Source of the DNA: Ostreococcus mediterraneus
Lineage: Eukaryota > Chlorophyta > Mamiellophyceae > Mamiellales > Bathycoccaceae
Reading direction: 5' to 3'
Assembly (NCBI GenBank): GCA_012295225.1
Contig: WMKK01000001.1
Location: 1,116,138 to 1,180,137 of the forward strand
DNA length: 64,000 bases
This document shows positions 10,123 to 20,410 of this stretch, piece by piece. Numbering within the stretch: the stretch's first letter is position 1; each line of letters starts with the position of its first letter. Position numbers and translations under genes: made by a program. The notes under the pieces were generated by a model that made no database searches, was not told where the DNA came from, and was given only the letters and a program-made list of their open reading frames with translations.

Positions 10123-10278
10123 TTACTCTTGCAAATTGAAATTATTTAGACGCACCCATGGGGCCTACGTCGCGAACGCCTCGCCTCAGTTCGCGGCGCT
10201 TCGCCACGAATTCACAATTCATTCCCGGAGAGAACTTTGTTATAAACCTCAGCAAAGACGCGTTAAATATCACGCGTC

Positions 10279-11643
10279 ATGCGCGTGAGTCGACAAGCAC
10301 TCCGTCGAGCGTCGAACACGCTCGCCGGGTCGTCGTCCAGAAGTAACGTAGAACGCGAAGTTTCGCCTCGGCTTTTGCGCCACCATTTGCACGACATGCT
10401 CTACGCCCCGCGCACAGGATATTTCACAAAAGACTCCACCGTGCCCGTGGGCACGTTGAAGCGCGGAGCGATTACGTTCACAGCGTTGACGGGGATGGAT
10501 GACTACTTTGAAGAGCTCAACCGACGTTATGCTTCACTCGGCGCGCAGTGGCTGACGCCGGGAGAGATATTCGCCCCGCACTACGCCCATGCGGTAGCGA
10601 GGTATGTATTAGATACGCACGCTGCGGGTGATGGGCATCACGCGCACGGTGAAGACGACGTTGAAATACAGCGCGAAGAACAATCGTTGCGCGTGTACGA
10701 AATTGGTGGTGGAACGGGAACATTTGCCAATGGGTTTTTAGATTACTGCAAGCAACACGCACCCGAGGTGTATAAAACGATGGTGTATACATCGATTGAT
10801 ATCAGTTCGACATTAAGCGAGGCTCAGCGCGCGAACGTAAGAGACGCTGGACATGGACCTGAGGTACACAAGACGGTGGTCGGCGACGCCGCAAATGTCA
10901 AATCATGGGGCTCACAAAGTGACGAGGCATGTTTTGTGATTGCGCTCGAGGTTTTAGACAATTTACCACACGATCGCGTGTGGCGCCCGACGCGTGGCCA
11001 TGGTGAGTGGATGCAGACGGAAATAGTAAAAGATGAAAGCGGCGCGTTGGTGCAACGCGAAACGGCGCTCACAGATGCGTTGATCAAACGAACGTTGCAA
11101 GCGATTCAGTTAACTTCAGATTTAGCCGTTAAAGGCGGCGCGGGTGCGTATGCACCTCCACGCGGGTTATTGAAGTCATTCTTTGCCGCGCTGACGAACA
11201 TGGCCTCTTCAGGTGATGAAGCGTGGTTCGTGCCTACCGGACTGACGGCGCTCATGGAAACGCTGCACGCCAGGCGGCCGAATCATCGTCTCGTCGCGGC
11301 TGATTTCGATACCTTGCCTAACGTTCGCATAGAGGGCATCAACGCACCGCTTGTGGCGAGTCAGCGTAAAGGAGGTCAAACTGACGATCACGATTCGTAC
11401 ATTTTATCAGAACGCGTTGCGGGTTCCGCGGATGTCTTCTTTCCAACGTGCTTTGACACTGTTCGCGGCGTTGATTTCGCCACCTCCGGCTCCGCTGGTC
11501 ATCACGAGCACGCACGCATAGGCAAAATACTCACCACAAAAGAGTTCATGAGTGAATACGCCAACTGTGATATGACACGCACAAAGTCTGGCTACAATCC
11601 TTTGTTGCAAGACTTTGCAAACACAAAATTCTATCTCTCATAG
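10279..11643 (+). CDS. NDUFAF7: NDUFAF7/MidA-type SAM-dependent methyltransferase
   Basis: 454 residues. The family (formerly DUF185) methylates an arginine of a complex I subunit in mitochondria during assembly. The short Arg/Ser-rich N-terminus fits a mitochondrial presequence. The family start appears in LLRHHLHDMLYAPRTGYFTKD. The SAM site is EIGGGTGTFANGFL, followed by YTSIDIS. The characteristic later motif is FVIALEVLDNLPHDRVW, in place of the more common NEFFDALP form. The 3' part (PTCFDTVRGVDF and the tail) is conserved in style with plant homologues. The functional assignment is from family knowledge. Confidence 0.85.
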   Translation: MRVSRQALRRASNTLAGSSSRSNVEREVSPRLLRHHLHDMLYAPRTGYFTKDSTVPVGTLKRGAITFTALTGMDDYFEELNRRYASLGAQWLTPGEIFAPHYAHAVARYVLDTHAAGDGHHAHGEDDVEIQREEQSLRVYEIGGGTGTFANGFLDYCKQHAPEVYKTMVYTSIDISSTLSEAQRANVRDAGHGPEVHKTVVGDAANVKSWGSQSDEACFVIALEVLDNLPHDRVWRPTRGHGEWMQTEIVKDESGALVQRETALTDALIKRTLQAIQLTSDLAVKGGAGAYAPPRGLLKSFFAALTNMASSGDEAWFVPTGLTALMETLHARRPNHRLVAADFDTLPNVRIEGINAPLVASQRKGGQTDDHDSYILSERVAGSADVFFPTCFDTVRGVDFATSGSAGHHEHARIGKILTTKEFMSEYANCDMTRTKSGYNPLLQDFANTKFYLS

Positions 11644-11773
11644 TTGGGTTCAGCAAAGACGCACGAGTACGTAGTCCTGTCCGTTTAGTATCCGATTTAT
11701 TACACATACCAACACTCTAAATTCGCCATTTGCGCGTGTACTCTAAGCTGCTACACTTTCCTAAAGAAACTCG

Positions 11774-12348
11774 CTAGTCCTCATCGAATCGCTCGAGGTG
11801 CGTCTTGGCGTTTTTGTCTGGTGCGAGCGAAACGTTTTTACGGTTAATAACGCGCGAGTAAATTAGTAACACGAATCAACGCACAGAGCACGTGAACGAA
11901 AAACACACACGTAACGTAACGTACATTTCTTTTGGATTGCCCTATATAAAGCCCGCTCACGGCCGCGATACTTTTGCATCAACCGCGGAATCTCCTTCAA
12001 CTTTTCCGGATTGTAATCCTCGTACAGCGCCTTAATCTTCATCTTATACATCCGCGCCTCATCGCTGACGTGCGTGAAATCCTGCCCAGGCGGTGGCGTG
12101 AGTCCAAAGAAGTAATCCGCCACCGCGAATAACGTCGGGGCGACGAATAATAACAAAAACGCCACGTGTAACCACGAAATCTTAAACTTCCCTCCCTCCT
12201 CATCGCCCGCGCCTCGACTCGGCTTCTTTGGTTTCTTCACCGACGGTGGCACCGCCGGTCGACGCCGCCGAGGCTTGGACGCGGAGACGTCTTCCACGAT
12301 GACGCCGTCGTCGTCGTCATCGCCGTCGAGATTGGCGATTTCAACCAT
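11774..12348 (-). CDS. Small single-pass membrane protein with short 3' exon
   Basis: Two exons, 12348..11925 and 11817..11774, encode 155 residues. An acidic Asp-rich start is followed by a basic PRRRRPAVPPSVKKPKKPSRG linker and one membrane helix (WLHVAFLLLFVAPTLFAVAD). A conserved-looking helical tail holds YEDYNPEKLKEIPRLMQKY. Without splicing, the frame runs into a non-protein-like tail. With the 107-base intron (GTACGT donor, CACCAG acceptor) it continues as KKYKNAKTHLERFDED and stops. The small tail resembles helices found after the membrane span in several eukaryotic ER proteins, but I do not recognise the family. Confidence 0.78.
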
Positions 12349-12403
12349 CGGTCGCGTGGAGCAGTGGAGCACCACGCCTGGAGGGTTCCAGTCGTCACTC
12401 TAG

Positions 12404-14122
<1,719 letters not shown>

Positions 14123-14217
14123 CACGATTGTTACGATTGTTACGAATGATGCGAGTTGTGATTGATGATATTTGATTTCGTTTTATTTATTTCATTGCCT
14201 TCGCTCGCGCATATTTC

Positions 14218-14931
14218 TTAGTCAAAGCCCGGAATGTACCGAAGCGCGACGTCAAACGTCACCGGCGAAAAGGGCAAAATGGCGGGACGTCCCGGCGCCG
14301 ACGCCAAACCTTTCGGAAAAGACAACTCCCCAGGAATGTACATTCTTCTAATACCGCCGCTACGCATGGTAAGAAGTCCATCGGCGAGTCCAGGAATCAC
14401 CGGGCACGTCTCTTCAGGAAATTGCACGCAATCCAACACGCGGATATCGTTTGGCTTGCCCTTTTCCAACGAGTTTTCAAAGACGCGCCCCTTGGAATCC
14501 ATGGCGATATAATCCACGACAACCTGGTACCCAACCGGCGGCATTTCGCCATCGCCAACCTTAATATCCTTGTACACCAACCCACTCGGCGCGGTCACCG
14601 CCTCGACGCTCTCCAACGCCTTCACGCACGCGTCGTCGCACAACAGCTTGGTCACCTGCTCCTCGGGTAACGAATCCGCACGCGCCATCGACGCGCACAT
14701 CGTCATCGCCATCGCCGTCGCCGACAACACCGCACCAATCTTCATCACCGCGCTCGACGCGCGCGCGTCCTCGCCGTCATCGCGCGCCGTCGCGCGAACG
14801 CACGCCGCAGTCGCGCGTCGCATCGGCATCCGCGTCACCGATGACGCCACTGCCCGCGGCGCGCGCACCGTCGTCGTCGTCGTCGTCGCGGACGACGCGG
14901 TGCATGGCATCATCATACACGCGCTCTGCAT
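14218..14931 (-). CDS. Thylakoid-lumen FKBP-type peptidyl-prolyl isomerase
   Basis: 237 residues from the ATG at 14931. The first 45 or so residues look like a plastid transit peptide. A hydrophobic lumenal signal follows, ending ASMARADS, with a likely cleavage after ARA. The mature part begins with a CDDAC pair seen in several lumenal FKBPs. The FKBP fold follows: SGLVYKDIKVGDGEMPPVGYQV, VFENSLEKG, IPGLADGLLTMRSGGIRRMYIPGELSFPKG and a VTFDVAL strand. Some active-site aromatic residues of FKBP12 are not conserved, as in other lumenal members, so isomerase activity is uncertain. Confidence 0.87.
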   Translation of the reverse strand: MQSACMMMPCTASSATTTTTTVRAPRAVASSVTRMPMRRATAACVRATARDDGEDARASSAVMKIGAVLSATAMAMTMCASMARADSLPEEQVTKLLCDDACVKALESVEAVTAPSGLVYKDIKVGDGEMPPVGYQVVVDYIAMDSKGRVFENSLEKGKPNDIRVLDCVQFPEETCPVIPGLADGLLTMRSGGIRRMYIPGELSFPKGLASAPGRPAILPFSPVTFDVALRYIPGFD

Positions 14932-15161
14932 CGCGCGCACGTCGTCGTCGTCGTTACGGTCGTCGTCGTCGACGCGCGCACGAGTGTCGTCGTCGAAGAG
15001 ACGGAACGACGTCATCAACCGCGCGTGGGTGTGGGTGCATACGTGATACGTCAAAACGGCCCACAGTATGTTTTAGCAGTTTAGCGTTTTTCCTGGCGTT
15101 TTTTTGCAGGTGTTGACGCATTCGCGCACGCGGTATCGACGTATCGACGACGGCGACGACG

Positions 15162-17396
15162 ATGGCGATGGCGATGCCGAGCGCGGCGTCATCGCACGCC
15201 GAGGCGCACTTGATGCCCGGGATCGAAACGAGCCGGGATTTGTTTGGTGTCGTGCGCGGGGCGTGCTCGAGGTGTTCAGCCCAGCGGTGCGTCAAGTATG
15301 TCAAGCATACGAATGAATACCACGTCAAGGCGGCGCCAGGCGCGGGGCATGGGCGCGTGGCGCACGCGCATAACGATGCGTCGTTACAGAATTGCTCGCG
15401 ATGTGGGTGCGCGGCGGCGGAGCATGAGGTGGATATCAACGCGGACGCGCGCGCTCGTGGGAATGATTTATTTGAAGCGGCGCGGTTTGATGAAGCCATC
15501 GTGGCGTATACGCGCGCGATAAGTGCCTACGCGGGTGACGCCAAGTCGTATAGCAATCGCGCGGCGTGTTATTTGAAGCGCGTGCCGGCGATGCCTCAGC
15601 AGGCGTTGCATGATGCACAACACGCGGTGAGGCTGGATTGCGACTACGCCAAGGCGAGGACGCGGTTGGGGAGCGCCGCGCTCGCGTTGGGGCGGTACGA
15701 TGACGCGAAAAAGGCGTTTGAGATGGCGTTGAAGCTCGATTCTACGTCGAAAGCGGCGCAACTAGGGTTAGCGGAAGTTCGAAGCGCTCGCGCGAAAAAG
15801 ATGAGCGGCGGCGCGAAGCGCTCCGATGTGGACGAGCCAAAACGTTCCCGAGGGAGCGACTCTTTGGCGCCGACTGCGGCTGCCGCGCCAGATTCGCCGT
15901 CGGCGAAAGACTTTGCTGGTGATGCTGAAAATGTGTGTAGCGATGCGCGTTCGTGCACACGTGTAAATGACCTCATTCGCGAGGCGAAAGGGCTCATTAA
16001 CAAGCTTGAGCGCGTGTTGGCGATGTTTCACGAAGACGTCGCTCGCCTTGAAGCTGAAGCTCCGCCGACAACGACAACGACGCCACCACCACCATCGGCA
16101 GCGAATGTTTCAGTGGCGATCTTACCTCGACATGTACGCGTAGAAGATTTAAACGCAACAGGCGCGACGGGTAGCACGACGTTTGGTGATGATTGGAATG
16201 ACGATGACGACGAAGAGACATCGACGGCGGACGATTCGGCGCACATGACTCGATTGTTGCGCGTTGCCGAAGGCGTCGAAAGCGAATGCGACACTGAAGA
16301 CGGCGCGAGTGCTGTTGATAATGATCTTGATGTCGACGCTCTTGCGGCAGAAACGTTGCAGTTCTTTCAAGCCTTTGCCGAAGAAGAAACGTCTTCAGAT
16401 GATGATTCAGCCGACGCCGACGCCTGGGCGGAACGTTGGGAAGAAGAACAATTTTCAAGACGTCAACTTGCAACATCAACGGCGCCCGTGAACACAAACA
16501 AACGGCCACCGAAAGAATCTAGAATGAATCGTCCGCCAGGATTAAGATTAGAATCTCTGTCGTCGCTCTTTGAAACAACGCAGGTTGATACCGCGCGCGT
16601 TGGCGACGATGAACGAGGACCATGCAAGTCGTGCGACTGGAATTCATGTCCGTCTTTTGCGCGACGTTCTTTTTGGAACAAGCCCATGTTACCGGCGATA
16701 TCACCCACATCGAAAGAGTTCGGACCGCGGTTGACGCAATTAACACTCGGCGCAGATGGTGCGTTTTGTGCCCGTTGTGGATGCGACGCAAGCGCGCATT
16801 GCTCTCGTGAGGAATTTGACAAAATTCAACGCAAACAACGCATAGATGCTGAGGCGCGTGCGAGCGAGAAACAAACTCGCCTCGAACGCGTACGATTGTC
16901 GGCTGAACGCGTTGCAGACGCCGAAGCGAATGGCGAGTGTGTATGCGAAACCACAAGCGACATGTTAACTGGCAGCGAACGGCGAGGATGTCAATCGTGC
17001 GCCGAGTGCAGCGGATTTCGAGTGATATTTCGCGAGAGCGACGCCATGAACCCTGAAGTTATGTTTTACTGTAGCATGTGTGGATGCTCGTACGATAAGC
17101 ACGTCATATGCACGATGTGGCAACGAGAGCAGGATTTTAAAAGAATGCAGTTCGAACGAGAAACGAAAGCGCGACAAGCGGCGCTCGAAGCGCGAGCGCA
17201 AGGCGGTGCGGAATCAAAGCACTTTGCGACGTTAAGATTAGCGCCTGGCGCATCGAAACGGGACATTGCAAAGGCGTACAAGGTGCTGGCGCTAAAGTTT
17301 CATCCCGATAAGCACGCGAACGAGAGTGAAAGTGAGCGCAAACGCGCCGCATTAAATTTCATCCATGTCACCGAAGCGTTCAAAGCGTTGACGTAA
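15162..17396 (+). CDS. TPR and J-domain co-chaperone with three repeated Cys modules
   Basis: 744 residues. Three TPR-like repeats lie at about 93-205 (ARARGNDLFEAARFDEAIVAYTRAI, then YSNRAACYLK, then LGSAALALGRYDDAKKAFEMAL). A J domain closes the protein (about 685-744), with HPD at 714-716 that would stimulate Hsp70. Three copies of a C-x2-C ... C-x2-C-G-C-x4-H module surround the acidic middle: Cys35/38/43 with Cys78/81/83/His88; Cys488/491 with CARCGCDASAH from 536; and Cys610/613 with CSMCGCSYDKH from 637. Each copy looks like a zinc site. TPR plus J is known (DNAJC7-like); the Cys modules are not part of that family as I know it. Confidence 0.83.
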   Translation: MAMAMPSAASSHAEAHLMPGIETSRDLFGVVRGACSRCSAQRCVKYVKHTNEYHVKAAPGAGHGRVAHAHNDASLQNCSRCGCAAAEHEVDINADARARGNDLFEAARFDEAIVAYTRAISAYAGDAKSYSNRAACYLKRVPAMPQQALHDAQHAVRLDCDYAKARTRLGSAALALGRYDDAKKAFEMALKLDSTSKAAQLGLAEVRSARAKKMSGGAKRSDVDEPKRSRGSDSLAPTAAAAPDSPSAKDFAGDAENVCSDARSCTRVNDLIREAKGLINKLERVLAMFHEDVARLEAEAPPTTTTTPPPPSAANVSVAILPRHVRVEDLNATGATGSTTFGDDWNDDDDEETSTADDSAHMTRLLRVAEGVESECDTEDGASAVDNDLDVDALAAETLQFFQAFAEEETSSDDDSADADAWAERWEEEQFSRRQLATSTAPVNTNKRPPKESRMNRPPGLRLESLSSLFETTQVDTARVGDDERGPCKSCDWNSCPSFARRSFWNKPMLPAISPTSKEFGPRLTQLTLGADGAFCARCGCDASAHCSREEFDKIQRKQRIDAEARASEKQTRLERVRLSAERVADAEANGECVCETTSDMLTGSERRGCQSCAECSGFRVIFRESDAMNPEVMFYCSMCGCSYDKHVICTMWQREQDFKRMQFERETKARQAALEARAQGGAESKHFATLRLAPGASKRDIAKAYKVLALKFHPDKHANESESERKRAALNFIHVTEAFKALT

Positions 17397-17422
17397 CCGC
17401 CGTGATTGTATTTTTACATTAT

Positions 17423-18463
17423 CTATTGAACCAATGTCGACGTCGCAAACACGGTTGTTTGTGATGATTCGCGAACGAATTCATCGTGCCCACTCTTACC
17501 CAGTTGTGGCGCCACACGTGGTTGATTGCAGACAAAATTGTCAAACCTCTCCAAACCTTCCTCAAAATTGTCATCCACGCTAAAGTCGTCGCGTTTGCGC
17601 ACGGCGTGGCAAAAGTCAATATACCTTGCCTCAAGCTTAGCCTCGCTCGCACACACGTCACCGTCAATCGCACTCGGCGCGAGTTTGCCGCTTTCGTACA
17701 CCACTAAAAGTGACGTTCCCACCAAGCGATACGCCAACTCCCTCAACGGTTCGCTCCGCAACTTTTTCAACAACGCCGGCCAAAACCATGCGTTCGCCTC
17801 ACCCGTGATCGGATCCCGCACGAAATCGTCCAACGCCTGTCGAGTCATGCTTTCACTCATTCTAATCGCCTTACACTCATCTCGACTTAACTTTCTCACC
17901 TCGCCGTTCGCGTCGTACGTCTGCGCGCCGCAAATTTTGAACCCCAGCGTCTCGTGCGTCGTCCCCGCCTCCGATCTCGCCCTCTTTTCCGCATACGCCG
18001 CGTCGTGCGCCGCATCCCACGTACGTATGCCAATCTTTACATCAATTACGCACGGTTTGTCGTACCCGCGAGCGATGTTTCCAAGCCGTAGGTATCCGCT
18101 CGCGTCCAACGTTGGATCGCCCCGAGGAGGACAAAAAGGTAACCTCGCGCGTACGAATGCCCCGAACGCCTCGCTCGCGCCACCGCCGTCGTCGCAATAC
18201 TCGTCATACGTCGACGACGATGACGACGACGACGGGCTCGTCCCGCGCACCGCGTCCGCGTCCGCGCACGTCCGCGGTTGTCGCGCGCTGAGATGCCAAC
18301 GCGCGTGGTGCGCGTAAAAGTCCTCTTCGACGCGCGCGCGCGCATCGCCGCGCTCTTGTGGCTTGTAAAACCACGCGTCGTCGGCGGAGACCTTGGCCAG
18401 GCGACCGTGCGCGTGGTTTCCCGCGACTTGCGTCGACGCGTCGACGAGCTCGACGCCACCCAT
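17423..18463 (-). CDS. IPK2: Inositol polyphosphate multikinase-type kinase
   Basis: 346 residues from the ATG at 18463 (an in-frame ATG at 18529 would overlap the divergent D2HGDH gene). The family phosphorylates inositol phosphates such as IP3 to IP5. The family core appears in order: STQVAGNHAHG at the start, WFYKPQE, the signature PCVIDVKIGIRTWD (the PxxxDxKxG motif at about residues 137-145), TLGFKICGAQTYD, RLVGTSLLVVYE and IDFCHAVRKRDD near the end. The last motif has Cys where IDFAH is usual. An insert of low-complexity Ser follows the first catalytic part. IPMK-like rather than IP6K-like by length and by the short start. Confidence 0.85.
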   Translation of the reverse strand: MGGVELVDASTQVAGNHAHGRLAKVSADDAWFYKPQERGDARARVEEDFYAHHARWHLSARQPRTCADADAVRGTSPSSSSSSSTYDEYCDDGGGASEAFGAFVRARLPFCPPRGDPTLDASGYLRLGNIARGYDKPCVIDVKIGIRTWDAAHDAAYAEKRARSEAGTTHETLGFKICGAQTYDANGEVRKLSRDECKAIRMSESMTRQALDDFVRDPITGEANAWFWPALLKKLRSEPLRELAYRLVGTSLLVVYESGKLAPSAIDGDVCASEAKLEARYIDFCHAVRKRDDFSVDDNFEEGLERFDNFVCNQPRVAPQLGKSGHDEFVRESSQTTVFATSTLVQ

Positions 18464-18516
18464 GCCGACGAAGAGTGCGGATTTGTTTGGCGCCACTGTC
18501 GCGCGTCGCACCATCC

Positions 18517-20046
18517 ATGGGCGGCGCATCGCACGTCATCGCGCGCGATGGGCGTTACGGTGAGGTGACCGACGACGACGTACGACATTTCGTGCGCTGC
18601 GTCGGGGGTGACGCCGCGGGCGTCGTGGTGTCGACGTCGGCGACGGCAACTAACTCGAAGGCTGCCGACGGTGCTGGCGCTGCGCTCGACAAGTACAACG
18701 TGGATTGGATGGGTAAATATCACGGCCGATCGCGCGTGGCGGTGCTTCCAAAGACGACGGAGGAGTTGTGCGCGATCATGTCGAGGTGTCACGCGCGAAA
18801 TCTCGCGGTGGTGCCGCAAGGAGGCAACACGGGGCTCGTTGGCGGAGGCGTGCCGGCGCACGACGAAGTCGTGGTGAACCTCGGGCGGATGAATGCGATT
18901 GTGAGCATCGATGAAGACGCCGGTGTGAGCGTGGTTGAGGCTGGTGTGGTTTTAGAAGAGCTAGAAAGCGCGGTACGCGCGCGAGGAATGACGGTGCCGC
19001 TGGATTTGGGGGCGAAAGGGAAATGTCAAATGGGTGGGTGCGTGTCGACAAACGCCGGCGGCTTGCGGTTGTTGCGATACGGGTCGTTACGCGGTAGCGT
19101 ACTCGGGTTGGAAGTCGTCCTAGCGAACGGTGAGGTGCTTGATTTGTTGCGAACGTTGCGCAAGGATAACACTGGGTATGATTTAAAGCAATTGTTCATC
19201 GGCGCCGAAGGAACGCTCGGCATCGTAACGAAAATCGCGATTTTGACGCCTCGCGCTCCGACAAATGTAAACGTCGCGCTGTTTGGTTTGGACTCATTTG
19301 CGTCTTGTGTGGAACTGCTGAAGCTCGCGCGAGGAAGACTAGGGGAGATTTTAAGCGCGTTTGAGTTTTTTGACCGCGAGAGTTTGGATTTGGTTTTGGA
19401 GCAACTGAAGGGAACGCAGGATCCGCTCGCAAAACCATGTCCGTTTTACGTCGTGGTGGAAACTAGTGGCAGCGTCAAGTCGCACGATAATGCGAAATTG
19501 CAAGCGTTCTTGAAAATTGTCAAAAATAAGCGAGTTATCGTTGATGGCGTCGTTGGAAAGGATGAAAAGCACGCGTTTGCGCTGTGGACGCTTCGCGAGC
19601 GCATCTCTGTCGCGCTTAAGTACGCTGGCGCGGTATACAAGTACGATATTTCCTTACCCACAGCACGCATGTACAATTTAGTTACAACGTTGCGCGCCCG
19701 TTTGGCGCCGCAGTTCGGCAGCGGCGTCAAGGTTTTGGGATATGGACATTTGGGCGACGGTAATTTGCACTTGAACATTTCGTGTGCGGAATACACCGAC
19801 GCGCTCGAAAGTGCCATTGAACCATTCGTATACGAGTACACGCGGGAAGAGCGAGGAAGCGTGAGCGCTGAACATGGTTTAGGGATCATGAAAGCCGAAG
19901 AGATTATTTACAGCAAAGACGCCAAAGCTGTGGAGCTCATGGGCGCGATGAAACGCGCGCTCGACCCGCGCGGAATATTAAATCCATACAAGGTACTCCC
20001 CGCAGCAACGCGAGCCGCTGCGTTGATCCCGATGAGTAGGTTGTGA
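18517..20046 (+). CDS. D2HGDH: D-2-hydroxyglutarate dehydrogenase, FAD-linked
   Basis: 509 residues. It oxidises D-2-hydroxyglutarate to 2-oxoglutarate and passes electrons on through ETF in plants. The FAD-binding PCMH domain is clear (VVPQGGNTGLVGGGVP, then KCQMGGCVSTNAGG and IGAEGTLGIVT). The C-terminal oxidase domain has GYGHLGDGNLHLNI, SAEHGLGIMK and LDPRGILNPYKVLP. I chose the ATG at 18517 because upstream codons give only an Arg-rich stretch antisense to the kinase gene. That Arg-rich extension (from 18358) could act as a mitochondrial presequence. The protein ends in SRL, a possible peroxisomal signal. Confidence 0.92.
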   Translation: MGGASHVIARDGRYGEVTDDDVRHFVRCVGGDAAGVVVSTSATATNSKAADGAGAALDKYNVDWMGKYHGRSRVAVLPKTTEELCAIMSRCHARNLAVVPQGGNTGLVGGGVPAHDEVVVNLGRMNAIVSIDEDAGVSVVEAGVVLEELESAVRARGMTVPLDLGAKGKCQMGGCVSTNAGGLRLLRYGSLRGSVLGLEVVLANGEVLDLLRTLRKDNTGYDLKQLFIGAEGTLGIVTKIAILTPRAPTNVNVALFGLDSFASCVELLKLARGRLGEILSAFEFFDRESLDLVLEQLKGTQDPLAKPCPFYVVVETSGSVKSHDNAKLQAFLKIVKNKRVIVDGVVGKDEKHAFALWTLRERISVALKYAGAVYKYDISLPTARMYNLVTTLRARLAPQFGSGVKVLGYGHLGDGNLHLNISCAEYTDALESAIEPFVYEYTREERGSVSAEHGLGIMKAEEIIYSKDAKAVELMGAMKRALDPRGILNPYKVLPAATRAAALIPMSRL

Positions 20047-20099
20047 TTATCAACACAGTATTTTATCCCTCATAGTCAGTCTTTCTTGCGAAGAAATTC

Positions 20100-20393
20100 T
20101 TGCGAAGAAATTCTTCTCGTGCCGCACGAAGAAAACTCAACGCAAGTCGTGTACCTTACATCGAGCCTCGCGCGTCGCGTGCGGCGTTCATGGAATTCGA
20201 ATTGATCCACGACGCATTCGGTACTGCGCTCAAACCCCTTCGAGACGTCCTCGAACGTTTCGTGTTGGATAACTCCGTCCTCGCGCTCGTCGTACTTTGC
20301 GTTGTTCCGATTGGGATTATCATCTTGTTACACGACACCGAACGTGCGGTTGACGACGCACAGCGTACGCTCGACGCGAAGAAACTCGAGTAG
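20100..20393 (+). CDS. Small single-pass membrane protein
   Basis: 97 residues from 20100, or 67 from the ATG at 20190. The N-terminal part to residue 30 is basic and Arg/Ser/Ala-rich, as in an organellar presequence. The rest has a helix (IHDAFGTALKPLRDVLERF), a membrane span (SVLALVVLCVVPIGIIILL) and a charged tail ending DAKKLE. It lies just 17 bases upstream of the next gene on the same strand. Family not recognised. The membrane helix and clean charge layout make it look real. Confidence 0.55.
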   Translation: MRRNSSRAARRKLNASRVPYIEPRASRAAFMEFELIHDAFGTALKPLRDVLERFVLDNSVLALVVLCVVPIGIIILLHDTERAVDDAQRTLDAKKLE

Positions 20394-20410
20394 GACATCA
20401 TCCGTGTAGC

